A DNA stretch of 64,000 bases from Pelecanus crispus (Eukaryota > Chordata > Aves > Pelecaniformes > Pelecanidae). A program made the translations under genes and the position numbers. The DNA is taken from NCBI RefSeq assembly GCF_030463565.1, contig NC_134655.1:8444372-8508371 (forward strand). The letters run 5' to 3'. Shown here one piece after another: positions 1 through 12,995 of the stretch. The notes beneath the pieces were generated by a model. It saw nothing but the letters and a program-made list of their open reading frames with translations, was not told where the DNA came from and searched no databases. Position 1 is the stretch's first letter; the number at the start of each line of letters is the position of its first letter.

Positions 1-3000
1 TCACTGGATCCAATAATGCTCAAACTAGTCACTGAATTCCATGAGACTTTTACCTAAATAGGGGTGACATGGTTTAGCACACAGCTAGGCTTGCATTCTG
101 TAGAATAGCCAAGTTAAAGAGGAGGCAAAAGAAGCCCAGGTAGAGTAATTAGCACCGACTTTATAAATCTTGTTGTACTAAATAAAACATGGGACCTTTG
201 ATCAAGTAATGCTGGGAAATGGCCAGGGAAAAATAAAGGAAGGAGGTGATAATATACCTGAGGTTTTTGTGGGTTTCTGTAGCTTTGTCTAAATTCGGTA
301 GTGGATAAATCTGTGAAGAATTTTAGTGCTGCCCTAGCAGATTGTAGGAGCAGATGCTGAAGACCTTGATGTTGTGAACTGGTACTGCAGTCCCTAGATC
401 TGTGCTGAGAGGGGACTGGGAAACACAGGTGATCAGCTGTGCTGGGTGACATGAGCAAGCCCGAGCATATCCTCAGCTGCCTCTGCCAAATGCCTCCTGA
501 CCCCTTTAGGAGATCATCCCATTGCAGATGAGCCCTAGGCAGAGGTCTAGGGCTTAGCAGCTCAGCTGCAGGATTTGGCTCTCAGATTGCAAGAGTGGCC
601 TCGAGTGGGCACCGTTGCTACCGTTGCCATCCTCACATCCCCGGCAGCAGCTCAGCCCAACGCTCAGCATCAGCCAGCTGAGCAGAACCCATGGTTTGGC
701 TTGGGCTGCACCACCTCAGTGTGCTTCTGGGTTCTGCCCGTTACTGCTGAGCACGGGAGAACAGCTAAGAGGATGTCTAAGGGACTTAGAGAAAATTGAC
801 ATTCTCTCCAAACTAGATAGAAGCTACCACACACAGAGATTGTTCTTCATGAGTCAAGGTCTGTGTTGCCCCTGGCATTTGTTTTGTGGATAAATTGCAG
901 GTATAAGCTGTCTCCCGTATCTTCTTATCCAGGATGTCCTTCTGAAGGAAGGAAATGTGTTCTTTACTTCACGGTTGTATACAATCCAGCCTGCCTTGCC
1001 AGGGGAATTTAAATCACTCTGCTGCTCTTTGGCCAGTTTCTAGTACTTGTAAAGCACATTAGAACAATAATGTTCTCATCAGTGACATGGTGATTTGCCT
1101 TGCAAGCCTCACAGCCTGGAAAGTCAGATTGGATTCTGCAGACAGCCTGTAGAATATGCTTATTGAGATGTGATAAGTAGCCTGCCTTTCTTGTCCTCTG
1201 TCTCAGCAAACTGAAGAAACAAAGCCCATGAAGTGCCTGCATAACATCTGCATGTGTCAAGAGCGGGAAGCTGCTCCTTTGCAAACACTTCTCTCTCAGT
1301 CTTATAGGGAAAGAGACGCAGGCACCATTATCAGAGAGGAGCTACCTGATGCATATGCATCGATAAGAGAGACTTGGAGTGACGGAATGATTTTTTGGTG
1401 GCAGCAGTGCACTTGTCTTCCCTTCTATGTGTACACAGCATCTAGCCCTGAAATAGAGAAAAGCAATAGTATTACAGTCAATGGTATTAACACCAAGGTG
1501 GAGCTGAAGATGTAAATCCAGCTGGCAACATGTGCAGGACTGACTTTTGATGTTGCTTGGTACAAAAGGAGGTCTTCCTTTGGCACTTTCAGTCAGTTCT
1601 GCCACTAACTTGGAAGGATCATCTGCTTCAGTTCAGGGTTGTTGCGAGTGCTGTTGTATCTGGCACAAAAATGTGAAAGAATTGGAAAAAACACTAATGT
1701 TTCAAGCCATAGGAAAAAAAAGAAAAAGCACCCAAGGATTCACAGATGACTTTGGTTGTTTGATGGGGTTGCTTTGGGATGATTTGCGCCAGGAGTGAAA
1801 GCCTGATTTGCTGGAAGAACAGAGCACCAGCAGAATGTGGACATTAGAGAATATGGACTCTGTGTTGCACCCTTGAATGGATACTCGCAAATAAGCCACA
1901 AAATACACCTACTTGTGCAAAATGAGTGAAAAAGAACAAATAATCAATCCACATTTTCAAGAAAATCCCTGAAAAAACACCTTGGCACAAGCCAGGTCTT
2001 ATGATTTGTGAACAGCTTTTGTCTTCTGTGCTGGTCAGTCATCTAGCCTTGGCATTTAAGTTTTTAAAAGACTGAACAACTTTTAGTATTTTAAGCTTCA
2101 TTTACTTGATGCTTGGAGCATGCCTCATTCAGGAGAGACTGTGCTGCAGGATTTGTCATTCACTTTCAAAGCATGTCGGACCCACAGTAAGCACATTCAG
2201 AATCATGCCTGGCTAAATTCTTTTGCAGACCCTTTTTCCATCCTTAGCCAGTACTCCTGCTGCCATCAGGCAGCTATTTTGCTTGAATAATTGCATTTCT
2301 CTGGAATTCTCATTTTCAGAAAAAAATTGCTAAAATCTATGCTAGAGTTCACACAGATTTATTGTGAAAACGGTCAGGTGAAAAATGGACAATAAGATTT
2401 AGCAATAAAAGTCATTCCTATTGCCAGCGGTTGTGTCTTATCAGCTGGGAGTTTGCAACAAGCCTGCCTGATTGACAGACTAGGGAAAAAAGCTGAAGCG
2501 GAGACTTCTGCTGGAACCTGAGGCTTTACTGTAACAAGGTGACCCCAGCAAAGCAGTAGATTCAGTGATGTCTACAAGCAGACTTTTCTACTTTCTTCCC
2601 TTGTTTCTTAAAACATTCTTTTAAGTGTTGATTCATTAAAAATCTCACTAATCATTTTCTCTGTTTCTCAGCAAATTATTTTATTAATTAAAATTGCAAC
2701 TGAAATGTCTGATTTAAACAGAAACCATTTATAAATGGAAAACTTTTAGGATACCATTCATTCTAGGAACTTTGATGTTGTTAATTAAATGATGCAAGGG
2801 GAATTTTTCTTAATAAGAACAGTTAGTAGTGGAACTACTTAGTGTCATGCAGAATAGCAGTAATGATATGCAAAAGTTTGGGCGTTACACAAGATGAGTT
2901 GTTGGAGTTACAAACTGCTTGTTAGTTCCTTCTGCCTGGGACTGTGACTCAGTGTGATACCACATGGCTTGAAGCCGGCCCCAAAATCAGGACCTGCAAA

Positions 3001-6000
3001 GGCCACTTTCCATGCTTAGTGCCTGGTTCTCCCCATATTCAAGGGTACATTAGGAACCAGGGAATTCAGCTGCAGTTTAGGATCTCAGTACTCAGGGGGA
3101 AATGCAGTGAGACATACCATGTTCTTTTCTGGAAGGAATTGGTTGGAGTTCCCTGAAAACTGGTAGTAACAGGTTGCTGCTGTGGCCAGCTGTGTCTTAA
3201 TGTAGCAGGAGAGGGGAAACCTCTCCTCCTTTCCTTATGCAGGCTTATTTGAGGAGGTAAAGCGTTTCTGCAAGCAAGAGCCCAATGCTACCTTGTGTGA
3301 CTTTGTCCTGCTTCCGGAGTCACAAAGGGGTGATGAGAGTTATAAACCTTCTATAGCTTCAGAGAGCTATAGAAGAGCAAAATGTCGTTACCAGCTTGAG
3401 GAGAAGAACAACAAACAGTGCGTGAGAGTTTAGGTTTGGATGGAGGCTTGAGGTGTCATCGCGCCCCAAGCTCTTTCCACCCCAGGACAGATCAGCTCAA
3501 CCCGGATGTGCATCATTCTGCTACTGAGATAAAAATTAGTTGTTCCATGAGAAACAGTTGCTTGTACCTCCCTCTGATCAGTGATGGGTTTGCAGATGGG
3601 ATGGACCGTGGGTTTTTCCAGGTGTGCCCAGTCCCAGACTTTGAGCTGAAACTACTAATTTGCTCTAAAGTTTGCCGTTGATGGTATTAGTTTATTCTGC
3701 TGGTTTTCCCTGGTGGCAAAGCTGGGAAATAGATCTGCCCAGGCATGTTCAGAGTGTGCAGGCTGTAACAGTAAAGGCTTCTGATACTTTGTATTGGGTT
3801 TGTTTATTACAGAAGCTGTGTACCAACAGCTAGTTTTTTTAGGTTTTCCTATTTGTATAGAGAACTTCTTATTTCTTCAGACCAGACGTATTACCTCAGG
3901 ATATTTACTCTGCATGTATAGAAATCTTAGACTCACCTTGGAATATTTTCATCAGGGTTTGTTTTTTAAGTAAAAATCTGCTGGTTTGAGGAGCACACCC
4001 TGTAATATATTTCGCCTGTAACACTTGATGCCCAGCATGGTGTGCCAGGAAAAGGGCATATACTGTCAATGCTGATAGGCACATCTAGCCCTTTTCTTTT
4101 TCACATTGCTACAATTGTCTTTTTCCGTTAAAATCAAACATGGACTGAGCAGCCACATGCTAGGAATCACTAAGTGGTATTTAAATAGATGCGTATCATG
4201 ACTCTGAGGCAAGCGGCACAAAAGTCCTCGCACCTCACAGGCATTCAGCACGTTAGGAGAACGTGAGATGCACATAGCCAGAGGCTCCGGTTCTCCCCTC
4301 CACCCGTGGAGGGCAGGCAGCACCTCGCAGGGCTGGGTGAACGCGTTAGGAGCAGAAGGAAACAGAATTCTCTGATACTGTCTTGTAGTGGAATTAAATG
4401 TCTGCCTAGAAGTGTTTCTGACTCTTCAGTAGTTAATGAAGTTTGGAACTTCCTTATGATGGTAGCCAATGTTGTGGGATGTACAGATAACTGTGAATAT
4501 TCACCGCTTCTTATGTTTTGGACGTTTGAGCTGGTTGTATATAATCTGTCAGCATCAGCATGTGTTCAGTGGCCAGCTGTGGTACCAGAGTTCATAGTGA
4601 ATATGGAGATAATGAAAGATTCTGTAAAACATTTTCAGGATAAACATTTTCCATTTTTGTCTTTTGCTATTTGAGAAACAGAGACTGAAGTGCAGTCTTT
4701 AAACCTTTTCTTGCTGTATCCTAATGTTTCAAAAGGACTTGTAATTTTGGATCTTGACTTGGAAACAATTTAAAGGCGGCTGATTTTCAGTGGCTGGAAA
4801 TGCTGCACTTCCTGACTAATCAGACTCTTTTGACATGTCTTAAATTGGGCACTGAAATAATGGATAGACGAGTGTAAGTAGTTGACTTGGGACAGCTCTG
4901 TGGGGGTTTAGGCAAAGATGCTTTAACACACAGCTCTGATATACTCTGAGTATGCACACAGCGAGTTATCACTGCTGAGCAGACAAGAGGTAACTGATTA
5001 AGGCCCAGGGAGTCAACCATGTGAAACCATTAGCCCATGCTCAACCAAGTGGTGTGCTCCAAACGACTAGCCCTTTTTGAAAAGTGTAGGCCTGTTCTAT
5101 TTCTGCTTCAGAAGAGTCTCCTGCTGGCACTGAAAATGGCTGGCATAATAAAACATTTCTTCCAAATATAGTAAAATGCATTATTTGGACTTTCCGCGCT
5201 TGATCCAAGTCCTGGAACATTCGGCAGGAGTCTCCATTGACATTAAATGAGGTCTGTCCTCCCATGTAAGTTGGTGACTCTGCAGCTGCTTTGTAACCTG
5301 CACCACCTATGCTGGGTAAAACAAGCAAAGAGAAGTGGGTGCAGCAGCTGTATTTGCATACTAAGGGAATGGGCATGCTCCTCCTGAATTTCCTGGCTTG
5401 TTTGTGGGGTTTTTGTTCTTTTTTTTGTCTTCTGCAGGCAGACGACCATCTGTCCTGGCAGTGTAAGCACAGTCCTGGGCTAGCAAGTACAGCTAAAGCT
5501 GTAGCCAAACAAAAACCCATCTAAATGTTGAATTCTTGGAGAGAAAAGAAATATGATTAGTTTACAAGTTTTATTTTCTTTCTTTTGGAAGTATTTTCTC
5601 AGAGCTGAAAGGGAAAGTTCTTTACTCTATTGCCTGAGTGATGCTTTGAAGTTTGATCCTTTGCCAAAAGCCTGTTGACAGTAACATAAGCGGTGTTGGT
5701 GCTCACTGGCATCGTGTATTACTTGGGGATCTTTAAAAGCTCTCTGAACAGCTTACCAGGACTTCATTAACATTTGCTTTCTATCTAAGTGAGGAAGAAA
5801 TTATTACTGTGTCTTTTTTATGGGTGGATAGGCAGCAGTAAGCAAGCTCAGTTATTTACCTGCCTCGTAGGGCACACTCCCCAGTCCTGGTAGAGATCCC
5901 AGGAGTCTGACAAAGAAGTAATCGCTTTCTTTTTAACAACCAATCTGACATCACCTTATGTTGCCACCATTTCCATGCCTTCTCATTGTTCACATAGTAT

Positions 6001-6238
6001 CTTTCTGGGAAAAATGAAATGATGGATAACCTCAGAGTTTCCTTTAACAGCTATTTCCTGTAGATGCAAATCAACATCACCCTTTCCCCTATCGTTTATA
6101 GTTATTCCTTCTTTTTTTTTTTTTTTCCCTCCAATTTTAAATGGGGAGGTTTATCTGAGGTATTCAGATTCTCAGAATCATGCTCTCACTAGTAGCCATG
6201 ATGAAGTGTCTAACCCTCTCTTTTCTTCTGGTCCTCAG
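1..6238 (+). other. IL1RAPL2: IL1RAPL2 intron (3' part), upstream of first visible exon
   Basis: This stretch precedes the first recognisable exon and ends in a pyrimidine-rich tract and AG acceptor at 6237-6238. I looked for the expected upstream exon, which encodes the end of Ig domain 2 and the linker to Ig domain 3, and did not find it, so it probably lies outside the window. Reading frames here are short, lack family motifs and are best read as chance. A long T-run sits at about 6110-6126. I see no CR1 or tandem array in it. Confidence 0.7.
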
Positions 6239-6368
6239 GAAACCCACTGACTGTGGCCTGCAAAGCTTTCTTTGGATTTAGTGGAGAATCAGGCCCCATG
6301 ATCTACTGGATGAAAGGGGAAAAATTCATAGAAGAATTAGAAGGTCACATTAGAGAAGGCGAAGTCAG
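6239..6368 (+). CDS. IL1RAPL2: IL1RAPL2 exon: first half of Ig-like domain 3
   Basis: This exon encodes the first part of the membrane-proximal immunoglobulin domain of interleukin-1 receptor accessory protein-like 2, a single-pass neuronal membrane protein of the IL-1 receptor family. Seen: acceptor AG at 6237-6238, donor GT at 6369-6370. The exon begins at phase 1 (its first codon, Gly, is completed from upstream) and ends with two bases of an Arg codon. Numbering the residues visible in this window from 1, it gives residues 1-44, with the Ig cysteine at 8 and the conserved Ig tryptophan at 24 in the motif MIYWMKGEKF. That motif is close to the human IL1RAPL2 sequence I remember. The partner cysteine is in the next exon. 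IL1RAPL1 is the main alternative; the C-terminal exon favours IL1RAPL2. Confidence 0.93.
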
Positions 6369-9300
6369 GTACTTTTTGGAGTATTTACTGGTAAAAACAT
6401 GGTATATCCCAAAAGCCTTCTGCGTTTTTTTCAGCAGGTTTTTAATTGGAAGTGGAAATAGTTTTCTGTCTAAAGAGTGATGAATGACTTGGAACCAGGG
6501 CAGTGTGAGTTGCTCCCTCTCCTTTCTAGCAAATAAACTCTAAAGACATAGTAGCTATCTGTGTGTCTGAAAATCTGTTATCAAATTCCTCTGATGGTAG
6601 CTGAAGCATCTGAATGTTCTGGGGGTTGATTTTAGCCCTTTGTGGAAATGATGCTGTCCACTGCAGCTACCCCTTGTGGCAGTCCTTGGCAAGATGACTT
6701 TCATTTCAGCATCAGTGTTAATCTTAAAGATGAATGGTCTCCTGTCAAAGTCACCATACTTTTTCTCTTCTACTGAATGTGTTGTCTGCCTGTGATATAG
6801 CTCTCAGTATGCCTTAACTAGGGCTTTTGAAGCATTTGTTTCTTCATGCTTAACACTTAAGGGAGAGAAGGAAGTCGCTGTGTGAGGATGTCCGATATCC
6901 GACTTGTGCGTGGCTTATTCCAGATTCTGGTTATCATTTGCTGTACCAGTTGTAAAGAAAACAAACACTTGTATCCCCATGAATTTTCATGGAATTTGCA
7001 CCTAACAGCATCTTCTTGTCTTCCTTGTTTAATAATTACCTGATTAATAGCTCTGAGCAAAGACTGAGCTATGGTTATACTATGGACAAGGTGGTCCCAG
7101 CTCCTACAGTTACAATGAATATCGATCATAAAGAAAGCCAAGGTCTTTGCACCTTCCATTGCACATTTTTTTGGTCTCATTTCTGGGTCATTTTTTTCTT
7201 GTAAAAGTGATTTTGAAGAGCAGGCCGAGAGAGATATTCCTTTGCTTTATTACTTGATCAATAATTTGAAGCTCAGCCATTTAGCCACTAGTTATTAAGA
7301 TATACTAAAATAACTGACCTAACATTGCACCTTAATTGCATACAGATGAAATTTATCATATATTGCCAGAATGGCTTTAAGTGTACAGTCCTCCTTTGGT
7401 CTTCTGACCACAAAATACAATTATCGGAAACTTCTGCCATTGCAAGTAATCAGCATTTAACAACATTGTGTGTCCTCTAGTGTATATATATGAACAGTTA
7501 TTTCAGTCATGTTCTTCCTCTGCATCAGAAGGAGAATTTGAGGTTTGTATTTAAAGAGTTCTCCAGCTCTAGCATCGTTCATAACTTGTCCTTTATGTGT
7601 GCATTTGTTAGTGAAATTGAGTTCGAAAAAGCTGTATTTGTCCTTCATTGTGCCATCTCATTACATGTTCATGTTTCAAATTAATTTTGTGACAACTCCC
7701 TTTTCTCACTGAGTTAAAATGCTTTGACTTGGTTTACAGACCCATCACAATTCAGTGAATCTTCTCTTCAACAGAGCTACTTATCACGTACCTAATCTCC
7801 TGAGCATCACAGCCAGCACTAAAAACATAGCATTTACCAAAACCTACTCCATCATTACCAGCAGTGCCACAGTCCATCCCTTTTTTTCATTTAGAAGTAG
7901 CTATGGCAACTGCAGTAGTAACTTTTTGCAAATGATTTTTTCACAGTAACAGCTCTTGTTATGTGTCCCATTACAGGTATGCTGCTTCAGGGAAACTAAG
8001 CAGCACTAACTGTTCTGTCAGTGCCCTGAGCCAGCCCACATCTTCCACCCCGTTGTATTTATCGATGTAGTTCAAAAAATGTCATGTATGTTTCAAATTT
8101 GATGAGCCATGGTGAACTTGCTGGTTAGATGCTTTTCCCACCAGTTTGCTTCTATATGGTATTATCAGCACATTTCTGTTAATGTTGAGAAACTACAAGT
8201 AATTGGGAATTGTTACAACCAGACTAAGATACTCCATGGGCTGTTCCTTTGGCAGATATCTAACATTTTAACTCTGCATCCCCTATCTTAAATTAGTTTA
8301 CAAATTTAGTAGCACTCTGAATTTTTGGTGCTGTCCTTACCCTGGACTGTACCCGTCCATTCTGTTGCTGGATTTACTGTATGTGATAAGAATTCAGGTT
8401 TGCAGATCAATGCAGTATGGGAGTACAAAAGATCCATCCCTAGTTTGCCTCTTCTAGCATGCATAGTTACCAGCCAATTAGTCTGCTTTTATGAGAGCAC
8501 TGAATAAGGATGCACGTGACTTGAGCATTTCTGTTAAAATCAAACCCGTGGAACTGTTTTTTTGGTAAGCAGACTTCACCATGAGTAATCTATGTGTAGC
8601 TCTGGGCTTCTCCTTATTTATTAGACCTTGTTACAGAGCCTCATGATAAAAAGTAACTAATCAGCATTGCAGGACTCAGAGGTGATGACCCCTTCTCTAA
8701 CCTGCCTCCTTGCCATCCCTTGAATTAAGATCCCCAAATGTTAGACATACATAGAGGGAAAAGGAGAAAGAGACTTTGCTTGCCAGGTAGGTTTTTCACA
8801 GTGGTAATAAAAATGTCATGTAAATTGAACCAGGGCTCTTAAAGAAGGAATCAGAGTCTTTAAGCCTGCCTGCAGAGTTGTCAGTTGTACCTAATTATCA
8901 AAGGAGCCCACAGCAAATTTCAACACCATCTCTCTGCCGAGGCAAAGAAGTATTTTCAGGCATGAATCTTACTCTCCCAGCCACCTACAAGTTGCTTCTT
9001 TTTCTTGTTCAGGCAACACTGCAGAACATTTTGCAGATGGCTCATAGTGCTCAACTTGTAGAGCATGTTTGTCCTCTTTTTTTTCCTCTTTTCTCCATTT
9101 TTAAAGTGGAAATAGTTTAACTCATTCTAGAGGCATGAAAAGAAGTGAATGGAGACATTTTGAACTGCAGTCTTATTTCTTCCCACTGATTAATGTAACA
9201 TTCTGCCTTTTCACCCACAGAAGTCAACTGATGGTTGCAAAACGCTCAGGCAAGATGAGGATGTTGTATTCTGTTGGGGGGGATGCTGAGGGAGGGAGGC

Positions 9301-9965
9301 AGAATTACCATCACTGCCTGGCTAATGTGCTGGGTACTTTGCAAGGAAGTATGGAAATGACAGCCCTCTCCTGAAAAACTTATACTATTCAGATAGACAA
9401 TTTCTGGGCAGAGAATGAGAAACGTGGTGCAGGAAAGTGAGAGTGCCATGTTCTTAGCTGTACTACTTTTCTTTGGAGAGGTACTTATGTACACACACAT
9501 CTGTCCTTTCATCTACAGACTATTGTTAAGGACTAGAAGGAAGGGGCTAGGGTTCGTATCCCTGTTCACAGTCCAGATCCTCAACTATATAAAGAATAAA
9601 AGTTTCCTTTTTGATAAGTTCCAATTTGCCTGCAGGTTAGTAAAGGTTTGGAATTAATGCCTTAGTCTTGCAAAGAGACCCAGCAGAAGCTTTCTTATGG
9701 CCTTTACATCTGTAATCATACAAAGCCTGAAAATTTTAGGAAAATGTGGTTTCAAAGGAAAAGTATTTTAACTTTAGATTCTATTTAGTGCATAAATGCA
9801 TTGGAAAAATCTGACAAAAGATTTGAAAAATCTGAAACATTGGATATTTTTCAAAGAAAACATTTGTATTCTGAGATGACACTTTTGGTTTTAATTCATA
9901 TTTTCTTAACTGAAAAATAATCAGTAGACAAAATGTTTTGTTTCAGATCAAATAAAATGCTTCAG

Positions 9966-10001
9966 CTTGAACAAAAAGAAAGCAAACTTGAACAAAAAGA
10001 A
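9966..10001. repeat. Two 15-bp perfect direct copies, period 21
   Basis: The 15-mer CTTGAACAAAAAGAA occurs at 9966-9980 and again at 9987-10001. The second copy runs directly into the CR1 fragment. It may be a small local duplication or be related to the insertion junction. Confidence 0.7.
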
Positions 10002-10150
10002 TCATAGAATCATAGAATTGTTTAGGTTGGAAAAGACCTTTAAGATCACCCAGTCCAACCATTAACCTAACATTACCAAGTCCACACTAAACCAATTAAG
10101 GGTAGACTAGACTAAACCATGTCCCAAAGTGCCACATCTACCCGGGTAGC
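9998..10150 (-). mobile_element. CR1 LINE fragment, 3' end, minus strand
   Basis: The left edge carries the CR1 3'-terminal octamer repeat in reverse complement (AATCATAGAATCATAGAAT). It is followed by the characteristic GGTTGGAAAAGACC and AGTCCAACC blocks and a CATGTCCC..CACATCTAC block near 10119-10140. CR1 is the dominant non-LTR retrotransposon of birds. Copies are usually 5'-truncated, as here: only about 150 bp of the 3' end remain, with no reverse transcriptase sequence. The right edge is uncertain by 20-30 bp. Confidence 0.85.
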
Positions 10151-12849
10151 ACTGGGTATTTTTTTTTTACTTACCTAGGTCTTCTCTCCCTCCCTCCACC
10201 CTGTTTGTTTCGAGTTGTCAAGCACCATTGATTTACCTGTGTATTAAATGATGTAAGTACTCTTACAGTTAGTTCATCAAACCCGAAAAAAGAGCCATTA
10301 TTTTCTCAACTTGTGGGAGCTGGCATGTGTTGGCAGTGTTGCTGGCAAAGTTTCCCCCAACTCAGATAGAGACAGAGCTTCATCTTCTGGGTGTGCAGCA
10401 AATACTGTTGCAGCCTTAAGGTCTTACTTCTTGATACTGTATTCCTTTTCTTCCCCAAAAATATTGTGATCAATGTTCTCTGAACCAACTACAAAATGGA
10501 ATCAATTAAAGGCTGCACACGTATTTAAAAAATTTAGGTGACCAACTGTGTATTTCTGTGGCAATAATGAATCATTAGCAGTAGAGTACTAGTTAAAAGA
10601 AAAAAAAGGGGGGAAAAAAGCAGGAAGGAAAGGTTTAACACCACTAAGAGCTTTCTATGCTTTGGTACCAGCATAGTGGTTAAGTGTCTGTCAGCATTTT
10701 CATGACAGATCCCATGCTAAAGAGTTCTCTAAAGATTGCAATTAGCATGAAAATAACTGGGAGAAAAAATTCTCAGTCCAAATGCATATTCTTTTTTATG
10801 AAAGCTCCTTTTAGCTGATCATGTGTTATTTAAGTTTATGTTAAGGGTCAATTGTTTTATTGTAAATAGATTCAGAATAATAGTTTATTTTATCTTAATT
10901 GTAATCTTTCTTCACTTTTTTCTGTGTAAAATATGCTGAATATAGTAAACACAAGACAATCTGAACATTCACACAGTGCTCCAGATTAGTGTCCCAGATA
11001 TCTTCTCTGTTAATGATTTACTTCTTCCTTGCAGTATGATTTGTAGGCGAAAATTTGTGGAGCATATTGTTTACCAACAGAGAAGAAAGACTTTCCTGAG
11101 TTTAAAATATTTCGCTATATATGCATATGGAATGTTAATAAGTAAATGAGAATTTATTTATCTGGCCCCCAATGATTTAGACTGACTTGAGTCTGTGAAC
11201 AGATCAGGCTCTCTTGGGAGGTTTCTTTTCTGGCGAGAAATGATGCAAACTCAGCCTTTCTTGCATTATTTTCAGCACTTGGACTCAGGGCCGGAATAAA
11301 AGAAAATGCAAAAATACACAATAAATGAGAGTGAATTCGCAAAAAAGATGCAATCCAAGTTTCCAAATGCAACACAGATGCCTGTTCTTAAACTAATGTT
11401 TTTCCACTTGCTTTTTGCAAGTTACACAGCCATAGTGAAAGAGGCTGAATCGTTGTGGATGCTCTGGTATGTCTTCTGAGTTCTGGCAGATCACACAAGC
11501 CTCTAAACGCTATGTGCTGTATGAAATCTAACTGTAAATATGTGGCTTACAGCAGTCAGGCTTGCATTTTTGGTTGTCTAGTGCAATGCCTCCATACTTC
11601 ACCTCTGATTTGTTTTCAGATTTGGAGTTCCATGTTTGTTACATGAAATTATGTACGTAAGAAAATGTGTGTGCACATTGGAAACCCCAAAAGAACTTTG
11701 CTTTGTAATGGAGGAGTTTGGGGCTGCTTGTTGTTATTGAAAAATTTTAAGCTCTCCAGAAGCAGTTTCCATCCAGCGCAAACAGTGCTCTGGTTAATTA
11801 CTTTGAGCCCAGTTGCCTCCCTTCAGTCTCTGGAGAAAATACTTCTTTTTTGGTGAAGCTGGATCTTATTTATACCTTTACCTCTTAGTGCTGTACACTA
11901 TCTTTTCAGAGAAAAGAGTCGCTGAAGTACGACGTGCAATGGGGAGTTCACAGGCGACTGCGAGGGCATCGCACGTTTTATGTTTACCCCCTTACACGTT
12001 GTGCAGCAGTACGCTAACTAGATCAAAGGAATCTGGTAGATTTTACTTGATGTTACATCTCCTTCTTCAAAGGACTGGCAACTTTTTCTTGAGCAACTGA
12101 TAAGAAGCCTTTTGAGAGAATAGGGCATTGTATTTTTAGACTTAATGTCAGCATCAGAAACTTGCATTTACTTTGCGTTCTTTTTAATGTTCACATTAGA
12201 ACAATGATATGAAAAGACTGTACCTCAGGCCTGAAAGTCTACTAGAACTTTCTGTTCCCTTTGTGGGGATTTTGTATCTCTCCTCTGTCCTCTCAAAGGA
12301 ACAGAGAGCTCTTGTTTTTGACACTGTTCCCTTTTAAAGTCAGGATCTAACCCCCAAAAATAGAGGAAAATTCCACGGAGTAGTACAGTTTCTTTCGTTG
12401 GTTTTCCAGACTGCGTTAAAGTGTATCACGATACCCAGCCTTTAAAATAATTGCCTTACGATTTGCTCAGCGATGGCTTAGTAGTGCATAGTTAATTTTC
12501 TGGAAAGTGACTATTTATTGCTTCTTTCAAAAGAAACATTTTTTTTAGCATTTAATTCTGGTGGAGCCGACGTAAACAAGCCACATGCAGCCATTGTACT
12601 CGTAGCCACTCTTCCTGCACTTGATTCAGCTCCTCGCTACAGTCATGGCAGGAGATAAAGGCTTTTGCTTGTCATGAAAGATGCCTCTGTGAAGTCTCTT
12701 TCAGGCACCTCGAGTCTCCTTCTAAGTCCTTCTCCGGGAGTGAAGGAGACCAGGAACACTGTGTATCTTGTGCTGACAAATCATGGTTCTTTTGGGAATC
12801 TTCCACCCATATTAATTCAGTTACGCGAAGACTGTATCCTTCCTTTCAG

Positions 12850-12995
12850 ACTCCTCAGAGAACATCTTGGAGAAAAAGAAGTTGAATTGACATTGATTTT
12901 TGATGCTGTAGAGGAGGCAGATCTGGCTAACTACACGTGTCACGTGGAAAACAGAAACGGACGGAAACATGCCAGTGTGCTTCTGCGCAAGAAAG
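12850..12995 (+). CDS. IL1RAPL2: IL1RAPL2 exon: second half of Ig-like domain 3 and juxtamembrane stalk
   Basis: This exon completes Ig domain 3 and leads to the membrane. Seen: AG at 12848-12849; the first base completes the Arg codon left by the previous exon; donor GT at 12996-12997, leaving the first base of an Asp codon. Visible-protein residues 44-93. The Ig signature [15 protein letters not shown] carries the second domain cysteine (residue 74) and an N-glycosylation sequon NYT (71-73). HASVLLRKK then forms the stalk. The open frame extends back to 12665, but the exon is taken to start at 12850 because the strong acceptor is there and the sequence upstream has no family similarity. The frame also continues past the donor to a stop at 13169-13171. 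Confidence 0.93.

Larger units (their letters stand above)
6369..12849 (+). other. IL1RAPL2: IL1RAPL2 intron between the two Ig3 exons
   Basis: A 6.5-kb intron with GT at 6369 and AG at 12848-12849. It contains a minus-strand CR1 fragment (about 9998-10150) next to a short 21-bp-period duplication, and a possible SINE head near 10670. I recognise no other gene, RNA or regulatory element in it. If the upstream exon were read through, a stop is reached at 6478-6480. Confidence 0.85.

Noticed and set aside
5041..5520. 159-residue minus-strand frame in the first intron stretch
   Set aside because: No signal, domain or family motif was seen, and it overlaps other frames; treated as chance.
12665..12849. 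Upstream extension of the open frame before the second Ig3 exon
   Set aside because: The family sequence starts exactly at the acceptor at 12848-12849 and the frame agrees with the preceding exon; the extension is intron.
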